From Campylorhamphus procurvoides (lineage: Eukaryota > Chordata > Aves > Passeriformes > Dendrocolaptidae): 64,000 nucleotides of DNA. The translations under genes and the position numbers were made by a program. The stretch's first letter is position 1. Every line of letters starts with the position of its first letter. The DNA is taken from positions 866,934 through 930,933 of the forward strand of contig WBMV01005054.1 in assembly GCA_013396655.1 (NCBI GenBank), in the 5' to 3' direction. Below, in pieces: positions 35,891-50,800 of the stretch. The notes under the pieces were generated by a model. The model made no database searches. It was not told the DNA's origin and saw only the letters and a program-made list of their open reading frames with translations.

Positions 35891-38800
35891 CTGGGCAAAA
35901 CACAGGGACAAATGTTACCCTTGGCATAGAGAGACAGGGTGGCAAAACTACCCAGGAACTCCCTCACATGTAGAGAAAACCAATTTTCCTGCCTTTATTC
36001 CCCTTACAGCAGCCAACCCCAACATACACATCAAGTGCTCTTGCCTGATCCTTGCTCTCCCTCTGAAGAGGGACAAGGGCTTCTCTCTCCTCCTGTGATA
36101 GCCCTCATCCATGCCACTCCATCTTTTCTTACCTGAGTCCTCTAACGTTCTTCTCAGTGACCTCGACATGGATAACGATGGGGTATATTTCACTTTTAAT
36201 TAGATCCCTCACACCCTGAACTCCCAGCTCTAGCAGGCAGTGTTTATTCTGCAAAGGAAATTGAATAGATTTACTGATTTAAATGGAGAAAAAATAACGC
36301 CAGCCCCTGACAGTTACATTAAATCAAACCCCATACTGTGCAATATCATTGCTTTTCCAATACTAATTCCATTAAAAGTGAGATTTACGGACAGTGCCAA
36401 GAGGGAAGGGGAGAATTAAAGAGCAGGGTCGCCCACTCCATCACTGCCAACCCAACCCAAGAGCTCACTGGACCCCTTTCCCAGCCACAGCCTGTCTTCA
36501 CATTGCCTTTGTCATTGCTGTCACCCACAGCCTCACATTTCTGTGTCTGCCCTGAGCAGAGCTGTTGCCACTTTGGTGAAGATGAGGAATGCAAGAGCAG
36601 GCAGGTAGGTCACTTCTGTGTATGGCATGTCCCTCCACCTCCCCCACAAATCCCCATTTGCCATGTATTTCATCTGAGTTTGCCAGAGACTCAGGGAAGT
36701 GTCCACATCCGTTGCTTCACAACTCCACAGCAGCTGGACCTAAAGCATTATCCAAATTACATAGCCGCCAAGCAAGCAGCTCCTTCTCTGTCACCGTACC
36801 ACCTCTTCCCCTGTTCAGCTGTCTCCTCTTCCCCTCCAATCTGAATGAGGTGCCCCATCCTGTCTCTCCATTCACCTTTTCCATTGCCTCTCGGATCACA
36901 CGGATTCGCCAGCTCTCCCTCAGGTCCTGCGGAGCAGTTCTAGACACAGGGTACTTCTGAGCACTGCAGTCCCCTCCTGCCAGCTTCTCTGCAAGACAAG
37001 AGGAGATGTCAAAAGGGAGATGTCAGCCCCTTCTCCCTCTTGCAGGTACCTTTTACATTGTATCTCACACATTTGCTGCTGTGCTGGTGCTTATTGAGTC
37101 CAGTGTTTATGGATTCTGGAGAGCAAGTCTAATTATAAAACATTATGCATTGGCATGGACCTCCTGCAGCTTTCTGGTATGGAACAAGCAAGATATCACA
37201 GCTGAAGACACCTTGCATGGCAAGAGCAGCACCTTGTGTTGTACCACAACAGCCTGAGCGGGTTCACAGACATTATCAACCCCCCTCCCTACTGCCACAG
37301 TGTCCCAACCCCCCCAACAGAGTATGGCAGAAAAATAACCACCCTATTTTGCTAGGTAGGTTTTCTGCAGGGTTTGAGAGCTGCATGGGCTATGTGCTTG
37401 AAGCAGGCACCAGGCTTTACCTGCCAACCATGCTGCTCTAGGCAGCTGCCCACACTGCCACAGAAACACGAGCAGGGAATATAATAAGGCTTTTAGGAGC
37501 TGCTAGTCCCAAAGATAGAAATAAAGGAATATATTTAGCACAAGTTATGCTTGTAACTGGGTCCAGAGCATGTTCCAGTTATCCCAAGGCCCAGGCTGGC
37601 TAGGCATCCTCTGCTACCTCTGGCTCATGGTACAGGTATTTCCAAGGCAGACATGGATCCTGCAAAGCCATGTTTCCTTTGTGAGCAACAAGCTCCTGTG
37701 GAAGACTGGCTCAATGAAAAGTTCTTCAAAGGAAAACAAAGGCAACACAGAAAAGAGAAATGCCTTGGGGCTCATGGATTACTTTCCTTCCCATGCAGGA
37801 GGCAAAATTGGCAGGGGAGAATGTAGTTTTTGCCCTCAGTGTAAATTGCCAGCCACAAAAAAGGCATCTGAGCAGGTCCCCATGCAATGTGAGGGGGATC
37901 CTGGAGGGGGTTGAGCAGGACAGGACACATGGCCAAGTCATTCAGCTAAGAAGCCCAGCAGCCAAAATTTTCAGAACCAGCCTTCTTCAGCAAACCAGAG
38001 GTTTTTCACTACCTCCATAATCACCCCTCCAAAAATATACTGATTCATTTTTCAGTCCTGCAGTTGGCAAAGGGAGAACTCTAAACACTGGGAAAGGAGA
38101 GTGATGAAGAAGTGAGGAGGAAGGAGGAAAGAGGGAGTTGCCCTCTCTGAACATTCCCTATGGGAGAAATGCCCTTTCCCCAGAAGCCTCTTCAGCAGCA
38201 TGCCAGCTTCATGCTGCTAGTAGAAGGAAGAGGACAACAGCTCTAAGATTGATTCCTCCCATTCCTGGGGAAGAAGAGCTGCTACAAAGTCAATATGCAG
38301 ATCCCACATGAACCAGGGATTTCCTGTCTGGGAAGAGCCACCCAAAGCATCAAGGCAATGCCACAACCACCCTGTCAAGGAAAGAAAGAGTCCCATGCCT
38401 TGAGTCTAGAAGGGAGGGCTGGCTTCCCTGTCAGCCAAAGGGATAGGACACAGGTAAAAATAAAAGGGAACATCTTTCCTGAAAAGGTGACCTATCAACA
38501 GGTATTGTGTGGGAAGATTTAGAGACTCCCACACTTAGTCACTAAAGAGACACTTCATGTGCTTTCCAAGAGTCCCATGAGACCATAACTCAAACTTCCA
38601 AGATGAGCAACTCTTCCTTGAATTGGTCTGACCAAGGCCTCCACAAAAGTGACCTCTTTGGGCAACATCTTAGGTTCCCACGGTATGGCTCAGAAGTGGC
38701 AAGAGTTAAAAAGGGAAAGCAGCCTTTGGAAGTGGGAGACTCACATTCCTTACCTCCTTCAGCCACAGGCTCCTAAAACAGCCCTGGATGTACCAATCAC

Positions 38801-41800
38801 TCATTGCTGCCTACCTGCTGGGCACACATGGAAGTCCAGGCGCGAGGTGGGCAAGTCCAGCAGGTTCCTGATAAGCCGTGGTACAATGCAGTTTGGTGAC
38901 AGCACCACAGGACGAGGTGCCTTGACCATCACAGGGCGCACCAGACTGTAAGGCTTCAGGTTCATGTCTGCATCTGGAAGACAGTAATGAAGAAGAGAAA
39001 GCCAAAGGTGAGAACAGAGAAGACCAGACCAGCCTACAGATCATCCCATTCTTCCTCTACCAACCCCTCATCCTGAATCATGGAGGTACCTACCAACCAC
39101 CTTATGTCCCAGGAGAGATCCTACCCTAGATACCCTGCATGTAGACTCCCTGCCCATTTCCTGGGTACACACCAGTTTATTCTCCACAAAAAGTTAGATG
39201 ACCCCAAGAATGACAGCAGCAATGGAAAGCCCCAGAAAACCAGGGAAAAGGAGCAGAGGCTTTAAATATGTACAGACTTCTCAAAATCCCATTAGCAGAT
39301 TCATAAGAGGAATTCTGGGCAGAAAGATTGAAGCATCCCAGATACCAGTGTCCCTTCAGTGCCCACAGAAGACAACTGGATCTCCAATAGTGAAAAGGCA
39401 GGCACAGAGCTAACAGCTCACCTGAGCAGGGGCCCAGCCATAGCTGCTGAGGGGGCTGTTCTCGGCTCCTCTGTGGTTTGGATTTCACCAGGCGCAGTTG
39501 GTCCAAGGCCCGTTTCTTTAGCTGAGGAGAAAGTGAGGGCAATGATGCTGAGAACACTGACCCTCTCACACACACACACAGAACTGGCTGCACAACACCT
39601 GCTGGCAAAAGGGATGGAGCACCTTTACAAAAGCATGGGACAGGGTCTGCTGCCCACTAGGTTCAGTCTGGGAAGTGGGGAAGCCGTAGAAAAGCAGCCA
39701 TAGAGCAGTAACACTGCCTGGGCTATAAGCCCCTGCTTTGCTTGCTAACCCATCTGCCACTTCTATCTGAGTTGCTTTACCAACAGAGTGGAGCAGATTG
39801 CATGCTGATGTGGTGGGATGGCTATGGGCATACATACACAGCTTGTATCACTTGCTTCTTTGACTTACATTATTTCTGTGGCCTCTCTGCTGCCCAGGCA
39901 TCTGGCCCTTCTCTTGGATCTTCAAAAGCTGGTGAGCCCTGAAAAGAAAGAGATCTTGCACTCAAACAACTCCAGAGGCCTCAGCGACCATAGCCTGCTG
40001 TGATCCTCTTTACCAGCTGAAGCACAGGCATATCACTCAACCTCCTGGTCTCTCAAGGGGCTCCCAAATACTACTGCACTGGTCCCCATACAAGAGCTGG
40101 GCATCAAACACCACTGAGAGGCCAGTCTGCACCCCTCAGGACTGCTAGGGGATGCTCACCACAGATAAATGGGGCAGGTACCCACTGCCTTCCTCCTCAC
40201 CCTGGTTACCTGCTGTAGTTAGGCACTGTCCCCTTGTCCAGGTCCCGCATGGTCAAGGGATCAACACGAGAGCAGTACCACTCCAGACGCCCTTTGTGCA
40301 TGGTGTCTGTGACATGGAGGATCTCCTGACACTTCACACACAGTGCATAAGGGTCTGATGACTCCAGGAGGGACAGGTTGGTGCGTACATAGAACGAGTC
40401 TCCAGAAAATTTCTTCCCTTCTTCCAGGGCTTCCCGCAGAGGCTGATATCCTGGGGCATAAAACGTGGGTCACAGCAGGCAGGGACACAGGAGGCAACCA
40501 TCACCAAAAAGCTAGCCAAGTCCCCAGCACAGCTGTGATGCTACAGATTGGGGTGGGGGATGCAGAGGAGGGAAACAGACAGAAGGTCTGTACCTCCATC
40601 CTGTAACTCAGAGGATGCACAAGTCACACCAGACAGGGAAAGCTACTGGAGCTACAGCCAACCCGTGTCAGACATGGTGGCCTAGGACCAAAGAGGAGAG
40701 GAGAGAGAATAACTGAGACTTATCTCCAGGGCTGGGTGGAGGGTCTAGAAAAGGAGGCAGAGAACTCGGTCTCAAAGAGCCAGCTGCTGGCACCTTACCT
40801 TCTGGGTCCAGCTGAAAGATGAGACTTGAGGGCTCATCCCAGTGCAGCAGGCTCAGGTAGGCAACCTCCCGTGTGCAGTTCTCCAGGGAAAGCACCTCTT
40901 CCTTCAGCGATGGCACCCTCAGCTAGCAAGGACCCGATGCTGTTAGACTTAAGGGCTGGGAGAGCAGGCTCCCCCAAGCTCCCTCACCCATCAGGGTTAC
41001 ATAAGAGACGTTACAGTGAGGCAGGCCTGGGAAAAGCTATACTTGAGGACAAGGCATCCTCAGTCTGCCTCTGGCTCCCTCTTCTGCCTCTGACCTGCTG
41101 TCAGCCACCACCCAGTCTGGATGATGGGCAGCCATGAAGGGAAATGCATGTGCATGAATGTGTGAGAGCAGGAACACTTTGTTTTCAGTTACAGGTGGGA
41201 TATTAATTCTAGTAGTGTAGCTGTATTTCAAGTGGTGTCATTCTTAGCAAAACAAATGCCCTTCCTTCCCTCCAGGAGCTTTATTCAGGGCAATTAATCT
41301 CTATAGCTCAGAAGGGTCACAAAGGCCTGAGAAATCTTGCTCCAGAATTGATTGCTTTGCAATGGGCATGTTCAGGATGCAGGATGCAAAGTGCTCTGAA
41401 AAACTACAAGGTGACAGACAACTCCAGGGACATGTACATCTTAATTGTGTGATGCCTTTTTGTTTCTCCCCACCCATAGCTCAAGGAAGTGTTTAAAAGG
41501 TCTCAGCATTTTTATATGCACCTGTACACTCAAGTGCCATGAGATCTGGAAGGGTGTTAATGCTGTGTAAGGCTCTAGGCAGGGAACAGGCCTGGGAAAC
41601 AAGAGAAATGGGGTGGACTTCAAGTTGTATAGAGGTCAGCTTGCACAGGGGGTCACTTCACTCTCCTCATGTCATCCCATGTGCCTTGCAAACCCACAAA
41701 GTGAGCCCATTCCCAGACTCACCTCGATAAGCCGGCACCCTTCCCTGAGTCCTGCATCCTCAACTTGTGAGCCTGGCTTGACCCACTGGACATAAATTCC

Positions 41801-44800
41801 TGTCATGTTCCCTCCAAGGATGGAGATGTCTGAACCGAGCCTCTTCTCCTGGGGTGAGAGGTTGCTGGGGTGACCCACACTAGTGAGCTGTAGCACCAGT
41901 GACCTGGCAAGGAGAAATGCCAAGTCCAGCAACTGAAGTTTACTGTCTTCTCTAAGAACCAGTTCACCATGCCTTGTGCCCAGCTACAGTGTTTTTACTG
42001 CAGTACAGGGTTCATGATTCACAGTGTGCCCATCACCAGGGCACACAGAGCTTACGAACCTCCACAGCCCCTTCCAACCCACCTGCCCCAACACTGAAGC
42101 CAAGTAGGGCCCCCACGGTCCTTTCGCTACCTAGACAGATGAATGTCCAGCCCAGGGCAACATCCCCACCTCTGCCATAACAAATGGGACAGCACAAGAA
42201 ATTGAAGTCCTGCTAGGAAGCAAGGACTATAGGATCTTCATTTCTCTCCTCTCCCACTAGCAAGAGAGAGCCTACAAGGAGGGAGGCAGAAAGGAAGGAT
42301 CTTCCAAACATGGTCCCCTGGCACCACAGAATGTCCCCTCAAGCAACTGGCACAGAGTGCCTAACTCAGAGAGCAGCAGTCACCTCCTGGTGACCTCCTT
42401 GCGGCTGGGAAGCGTGGACAAGCAGATCTCCGACTTCACCCTCGTGTAGGTGCTGCTGGAAGACGAGGAGAAGGCCCCAAGCAAGGTGCTAGCAAAACTG
42501 CTGCCTAGGAAAGAGCAAAGGGGAGAGAGGGAGAACATCACCTCTCTTAATGCTGCAAGGAGCTTATGTTCTCAGGGTGGCAAGGGTCTGTCACCCTCTT
42601 CTGGACATTTTTTAGCATTTGAGTGGAAAATCGAGGCTGCAGGGAAGCTTTGAAGAGTCACCCTCATGGAAAGGGCTTTCCATGTCTCCCAAAAACATGC
42701 AAATCTTCATTTCTTTCATCAGCATTTTGGTCAGAAGGCAGCAGCAGCCTGGATGTGGCTGCTGGATGTGCCCAGAGGTCAGCCACCAGCACCCAACACA
42801 GAACCTGCCAGCATCAGGAGCTTCACTCTAGGAGATTCTCAACCCATCACCCAAGTAGTAGCAGATGAATAACACCCCAGGGCAAAGGCATTTCCCTCTT
42901 CTGTTACCTACTCCCCCAAATCCACACCATCAACACAGCTTTCCATGAATTAAACAGAGCCGATGTGAATAGCTACCTGCTCTGCAGAGGAAAAGCCAGC
43001 TTTTCCAGCTGTAATCCTGATAAGGCACGGGGGGAGAGATGCGTGGGTCCATAGCACCCTACTACAGGTATAGAGCCCTCACACTGAGCTGCACAAACCA
43101 AAGGTATGAGGGAGGCTCAGTTGTCCAACCCCTCTCCCCACAGCCACCACTTCTTTTTAGGTAAGCCCTTTGGGGAAAGCCCCCACCCTGGTACCTGTTG
43201 CATCTTCAATGCTGCTAAAGGAGCCACAGGACAAGCTACAAAGGAAACACAAAATGGATCTGTAAGGCAGCAGCTTTTCCAAAGCCTGTTTGCATTCTGG
43301 TCTCAATCCCACCTCCACAGACTTCCCCGTCACCCACAAGCACCCCCACAGCCAGCACACAGCTCCTAGCCAGCCTTCCCACTCTCAGTTCCCACTCCAG
43401 GTTCTCTCCTCACCCTGCCATGCAGCTCTTCCTGGCTCCCACAAGCCCCACAGAGGAGACACAGACTCAAGCAGCCCCCAGCAATCACCTTTTGTAGGGC
43501 ATGCACCTATCTTCCCGCTGCCGACGAAGGATGGAGCCGATGCAAGGAGGGAAGGGGAAGGTGGAAAGGCGGTTGATATCCTTCTCACTGTCAGGAGTCA
43601 CGTCCTTGGGCAGAGTGAAAAAGAGATGCTTGCTAACATCAACCCAACACCAGCTCTCCCCTCCCATCAGGCCAGGTTCCAAACTGCTCTGTGGGTATCA
43701 CATCCATCTTTAGGGATAATCCACACCCCTCCAAACTCCCAGAGGCACCTTGTTTTCCCAAGCAGATAGCTCAGATAGAGATCCATGGCACTGCATCCCC
43801 ATCCGTTTGCAATGTACAAGCTGTGGGAGCAGTAGGAGATGAAGAGAATATCCAATCTTGTCTTTATATTTTACTTTTAGCCACCACACACCCAGAGGTG
43901 TGAGTAACCTGTGGGACTGCCCATCTTAGGGTGCTCTAGGATGATAGTTCAAGGAGTCAAAGGAATGAACCTGATTCCCTTACAAACAATATGATGATGC
44001 TACAGGATTCAAAAGACCTTGCATTTCTCCCCTAGCATGTGTAGATTAAAACAGTACTTTGGGGATGATAATATTTTACATAAGGCTGTTGATTTCTAGG
44101 ATGTCATACAGGACAAAGAGAGTGTTCCTTCCCCCTCTTTCCCACTCAGCTGAGTGTTACACACTTTGGAGCAGCACTGATCAGTTTGTCAGAGACAGAG
44201 AGCAAAACTTTGCATCCTAAATCTACTCACACCACCCCATGCCCAGTCTTCCACTGAGTCCACAATGAACCCACTCCAATGCCTCTGTGCCCTTCCTGAG
44301 CAGTGTGGGTCTGCTGCCCTCAGGTGAGGGTCAGCCTCTCATGGCCAAGCACTCACCATGCTCTGAATGGCTGAATCCCCTGGGAATGGGGTAACCGAAG
44401 TCCCCAGAGCATCAGTGAGTCCAGTCGTAGGGTGGTCTATGAGGCTCCAAGTGCTGCTGAGGTTGGAGCAGAGGGAGTAGGAAGAGCTGCACATCTGGGA
44501 GAAAAGGGACTCCATCATCCTACTGTATCCCCAAAAAATGAATCCTGAGCCCTCTGCCTTTTGTCCTCCCTCTTCTTTCTAGTCATCCTCACCTTGCCCA
44601 GGACACGGCTGCCTTGGCACCGCTGCAGCTGTGCCTCCAGTGTGCTGTTCAGCCCTTCTGCCTGGCTCAGCCTACTTAGGAGCTCATCCCGCTCCTCCTC
44701 CAGGACCCGCACACGTTTGCGGTACTGATCCTTCTCAATCAGGCTCTGGGAGTATTGCAGCTGCACCCCATCACGGCTCTGGATTGCCTGCAAGGAGCCA

Positions 44801-47800
44801 GACAGTGAGAAAAGGCAGAGAGCTGCCACCCTCCCTCCCACCCTGGCACGGATGGACAAGATTCACTGGAGAAGGAAAGGGTATCCAGAGCAGAGGCAAA
44901 CGCCCTGCTGGAAGATGGAAAGCAATTTACCTGGTCTCGCTCTTTTTCAATCTCCTCCAGCTGCAGTAGCACTGTGTTCATACGATGCTTGTAGAGATCA
45001 CAGTCCTTCTGCAGTGTCCGGTATTTCAGCTGCAGATCTTCCACCTCCTGGAGGTACTGGTAACAGCAAGTAGCAAGCATTAGCTCTCCTGAAAACAACC
45101 ACTGTGGCTTCACAGCCACCTCCCTCCCCTCTCTTCCAGGCCCTGTTGGTGTGCAGGGATGAGGAATGATGATGGGGGTAGTGATGGATGCTCTACCTTA
45201 TCCCTCAGCTCTTCAGCCCACTGCAGCTCATTCTGCAGGCAGTTGAGTTTCTGACAGAGATCCTGCCGGTCGTCTTGGGCTTCCTTCCAGTCATGCTCCA
45301 GGATGTCCAGCAGGATCTGCTCAGAGCCTGGCACTGGGCGCTCACCGGGTGTCTAGAAGGTGAGAGGGCACTGTCACTGCACCACAAGCACCAAGGGAGC
45401 ACCAGACCAAGGCAGCAACTCGCAGATTAGCATATCTGCCATCATCACTCCTCCATTAATCTACTGTGCACTCCAAGGCACTAAGTCACACTTTTAAGCA
45501 CATCCAAGAGTTACAGGGCTGGAAACAAGGACCCATTGCTACCCAGACCCAGAAGCAATGGCAGCCACTACAGCCAAGTGGTATGCTGAGAGGACAGGAC
45601 AAGCCAGCCCAAATATAATGATTTCCCCATCTTTCCAGGGCCTGTGTAACCAACACTGGGCGTGGCCCAGGGAAAGAGGTGACCTGGAGCCTGCCTTGCC
45701 CTGCCAGGTACCTGCAACATGCCCTGCAGCTCCTGCAGCGATGCCGTGAGCCGCTGGTTCTCGGCCCACAGCTCAGACACAGTGTCGGGGTGGCCACGCT
45801 CCTCCGCCTCTCGCTGGGACGGTGCAGATGCCTGTTTCCGCAGCAGGCTGCACTCCTCCTCTAGGCTGGAGACTTTGCATTTCAGCTGGTCCACCTGTAA
45901 CCCAGGGAAGAAACACAGTCTGACACACACAGCCCTGCACCTCTGCCTTGGTGGGAGAGTGAAGAAGAGAAGGCATTGGGCAGAAAACAGGTCTGGAGGT
46001 GAATAGCAAAGGCTGGGCAACTATGTTTGCCCAGGAGGAGTATCCTACCGCAGGACCAAGGTTAGCAACACAGATGCACAAAAAAGCTTTTCCCTCAAGC
46101 AAAGGAGAATGACGCACTTGCATAAGCACATTCAGTTTCAGGATCCTCTCCTGGTACAACAACCTTCTCACTGCCCTGGAACATCCCCAGTGCAGCTGGT
46201 CTTGACCATGGGTGGACATGAGACCTCTGGTATGCTGCCAGGTCCAGCAGCTGTGAGTATCTCAAAGGCTCCTAGAGTAGCTGAGATACAAATTCACAGC
46301 AGAAAAATCCACTGGAGGGTATTCGGGGGCAGGGGGGGACACTTCTGGCCTGGGAAGAGTTTGAGGTTCAAGCTGCCAGAGGCTACAGGGTACCACAGCG
46401 GCATCATCACTCCCTGGCCTGATTTCACACTCCTCTATCAACATGTCACAACATGCGGAGATAGCAGAGGCAAATTACTTTTAGGAGTAAGAGTGGTCCT
46501 CAAAGACCTATAATGACTGATTAGATTGATCAAAGAACCAGAGTTTCGCAGTTAAGTAAGGCTTTAAGAGGAAATGGGTCACAGAAACCTATCAAAGCCA
46601 CCAAGAAGCACTGCCAAAATTGCCAAGGAGGGATTCAGGAACTGAGTAACTCCTGTAAATCTGTCTGAAAGACTTAGAATGACTTTTGGGGACCAGACAT
46701 TTCTGGACCCCTGAGCCAGCAGAAGGCAGGCTGAGACCCTGCTTTCAGGGGGATTTCTTCAGCCCACAGTTACCTACAAGTGATTCACCTCCCTGTTCCA
46801 CAGAGGCCCAAGAGGACTGGCATTGGCAGGAATACCTGAAAAAAGGTAGGGGAGGATCCTTGTTCTGGCAGAACAGATTAAGGAATGAAAGGTAATCACA
46901 AGGCTGTGTGAGAGGTCCAGGCCCAGACTGGTAGGGGGAATGCCAGTAAGCAGTAGAGCACTGAAAAATATGGGTTATTAATAGGCTGTAGGTAGGGCTG
47001 TCCTTGCCCAGGCAGGAAGTGGGTGCATGTTTGCTGGAGGTAAGAGCTTGGCAGCTGGAGTGCAGCGTCATGAATTCCTTCAGCTATGCAGGGCATGAGT
47101 CTTACAAACGTCATGAGAGAGATGAGGAGGCGGTGGGGAGTGGCAGGGGGGACAGAGTCTGGGCCAAGAGGCTCCTAAGATCAGCAAGGTGGGCTGGGCA
47201 GCTCCAGACAGCACGCACGCACCCAGCTTGGGTACCTGCACAGCCACCATCCTCACTTAAGAGAGAGGAAAATACAAGCCCTTTCCAGGAAAAAAGCAAA
47301 TACCAACATGCAGCTTGACAGAATCAGCTGCCTGCCTGTGCAGCCTGGACAGGATGCAGGCACCCAGCAGCAGAGCAGGCAGCACAGAGCAGCAAGTGCA
47401 GGCAGGAACCTACAGGGCATCTTGTGGTACCAGCGGCCAGACTGCAAGCTGAGAAATACCAGGGAAGGCATCACCCCTACTTCTGGCTCCTCTAGGTGAA
47501 TACCTCCAGCTGTGGCAGGAGTTGGTGATGTAGCTTCAGCTGCCCCAGGCCAGTGGCAAGCCCCCTGCACCGTGCCCATGACTCAGCCTCTCTGCAGGGC
47601 ACATTCCCATCAAGAGCAGAGGCATGAGTCCCAACACACATCCTGCGTGCCATCAGCTCCTTCACGCTCATGAGCCACCACACAGGGACATCTGTGTGCA
47701 TCCTTCTCAGCCATCAGACCCCCACCACCTCCCACTGCCAAACCACTGCTCCTCAGGATCATACCATTAGCTGCAGGTCCCTGCTTCGCAGCACAGCCAT

Positions 47801-50800
47801 GTTCTTCTCCTCACAGAGCTGAGCATAGCGCATGGCCATCATGTAGTTCTCGTCCTTCAGCCTCAGCAGCTCCACACTGTTGGAGTCCCACTCCTCCCTC
47901 AGCCGCTGGCAACGCTCCTGCACCTTCAGGAGCTCCTTCAGCTGCTGCTCCAGCCGGGCCTGCTCTTGCTCCAAAGCCTGGTTTTTCACCTGGAGCTGGT
48001 GTTCCTTCAACAGGTGCTCTTTCCGTTGAGCCCTCACCTTCTTCACCTCCATCATCAGGAACTGAGTTAGTCCTTCAGGACCTTCCTCATCTGGGGGGAG
48101 ACAAAGAAGAATCTGTTCCTGGCTTCTGAAACCAGGGGTAACCCCAAAAAATAGATTTGCCCAGCACTCTTATTTTCCACCAAGAGGTCCCAAGCTCTCC
48201 TGCAGGTTTACAGCCAGTGTTGTCCCAGGCTTATGGCACCACAGTCCTGTATATGTGGCCCCCTCCCTGCCAGTTCCAGAGCACAGAGCTGTCAGAGTTC
48301 CTCACACACTGGTAGCATGAACCTGGTTTTTTTTTTTTTGCAGGCACTCACACCTGCACAGATTTCTGGCCCTCCCCATACAAGCAGCAGCTGAAGGGAG
48401 AACAGAACAGCAGCCCCTACCTAGGATCATAGAGCAGCGTTGGGCTGGTTCCCTCCCTGTTAGCCGTGTGTAGTGCTCTGGGTAGTAAAACTCCAAGGAT
48501 TCCAGGAAGGCTTCATAGCCTCGCTTTCCACGGCGACGAAGGATGTCCATCAGGTAACCTGGAAGAAGCGATAAAGAGCTAGGATGAATTCCCTGCAAAA
48601 CAGAAAGAAAATAGCATAAACTAGCTTCATTGGCATGGGTAGCATCTCCACAAGTTCTACTTCCATCCACAAAAATGGGAATGGCTAGAAGAGCAAATGG
48701 GGTAAGAGGACTGCCCTCATCTGTGTGCATGCAGGGGGAGGCCCACAGAGGATGAGGGGGAGGTCTTGGTACAGAGCACCTCAGAGAGCACCAAATCTGA
48801 GGTACCAGTGCAGTGGGAGGGAGCAGGAGCCCACCACAACATGCTGGGTAGTCTTCACTGTGCATCAAAATGAGGCTATTTGCCCCAAAACCAGGCCCAT
48901 CTTAGTGCAAGTTTGTGTCTTTGCCCACCTGTCTGGTTGCTCTTGCAAGGGAATCGGCAGGAGTTCAGCACCTCCTCCTCATCCTGCTCATCTATCACGC
49001 GGCACTGGCGCAGGTATGGGGTGAGCTTGGCTGGGTTCAGGGAGCGGGTCAGCTGGTGTCGTGCACTCTCAATCTTCTCCCAGATGGAGTCTTCTTCCTC
49101 CTCCTGCTCTGAGAGGCTGCGGGCTTGGAGAGGGGCATTCTCCACGGCTGGAAGGATAATAGGAAAGGGTAAAAATGATGAAGAATGGTTGAGGAGCACA
49201 GAAGGCATAAATAGGCATGGGAGAACATGGGCCAAGGTATGATCCTGCAAATGATCTGTTAGTCTTACAATTGGGACTCAGATACATTAGAAGATATTTT
49301 ACATGCAAATTGGTTCAGCATGATCTTAACTATGCACCTAGTGCTTGAGATAGGCAGAAGGCAAGTGGTGCATAAGGGAAATAGGAGCATATACAGTAGG
49401 AAGTCTAGGGAAGATGACATCTTCACTCCTGAAGCATTCTTAAATTCCCCCTGATCACACATCTCCCTTTTTCCCCATCCCTGAGAATGGGAAACTCTCA
49501 GGATCAAGAGTTTTCAGAACCTGGGACATGGTTTCTCAGAGTGGGGCTGGAGAGGATCCAGCAAATGAATCCCTGGGGATTCATTTGCCCTGTGCATGCC
49601 CAAGTATTGGTGACCAAAGTGAAGTTCTCAAGGGCACCATCCCAAAGAGCAGCTTGGGTACAGGTACTGGAATCAAGAGGGAATCACAAAAGCACATCTT
49701 TCCTCACAGTATCTTCCACACAGGAGTAGGGAGTCCTGAAAATATGTAGCAACAAGGCAACCACTCTGCCAATCAAATAAAATAAGAGGGACCCTCCAGT
49801 CAGTAGGCTGAAACCCCTTAGAGCCATGGTGAACCTGCTCCATTAAGCCCTACAAGCTGTGATGGAGCAGGTATGTGCAAGGAGCAAGGAGCTCTCTCCC
49901 CAGCTGTGGATCAATTCAAGCAGTATTATCCATTTTCACTTGAGAAATAAAATCCGCTTCACAGGCCACCACAAATTCTTTTTTCTGGCAAGGCAAAGCA
50001 CAGCAAAGACCTCCTGAGACTTAGAAGCCATCTCTCCTCCAAAACATGCACAGTTACCTGCCACTCTGGTGCTGGCATCAAGTCCAGGTTTCATACCCTA
50101 GGCACTCAAAAATCACCAGGGGCAGTGTAGAAGTTCATGTTGCATGGGGGAAGGAAATGTCCCAACCTTTTTCTTTGGGTTTTGGAGTTGTGTTTTTTTC
50201 CTTTCTTGTGGTGAGAATATCATGCTATTTCAAACAGACAACTAGCACAGCAAGGAGGATGGCTGAGAGAACTGTGCAGAAGTTAATCCTCCAAATACAA
50301 ACATAGGAGGCTTGGGGTCTGATGGATGAACAATATCAGAAAAAGAATAGTTGATTCCACAAGAAAATGCTCAAGTGTCTCATTTCCACCACCAAAGAGC
50401 TTAGGAGCCTAAATACAGATACAGATCTGATTTGTCCTAGGTTGAACAAAAACAAACTGTGCTCCTTGCAGAAACTGAACCCTTATTTGAGACAGACTCG
50501 CTTGCCACATGGACCCAAGTATGCAGGAGGAGGATGCAACAACAGGTCACAGAAGTTGCGCTGTTTTGAACTCCGCTTCTTGGCTGCAGATTTATGCCTT
50601 TAAATCAAAGTGTTTCTCCAAGAAACTGCAAGGAGCGATTCCGGCCGGCAGGCTCGGCAGAGAGCGAGAGGCGGGAGAGGAGAGAGAGGCGGGAGAGGAG
50701 AGGGGGGCCGAGCTGGGAGAGCATTCTAGGAGCCGGTACCCCCATTCCCGCCCGGGATACCCCCCATTCCCGCCCGGGATACCCCCCTCCCGCGGAGGGC

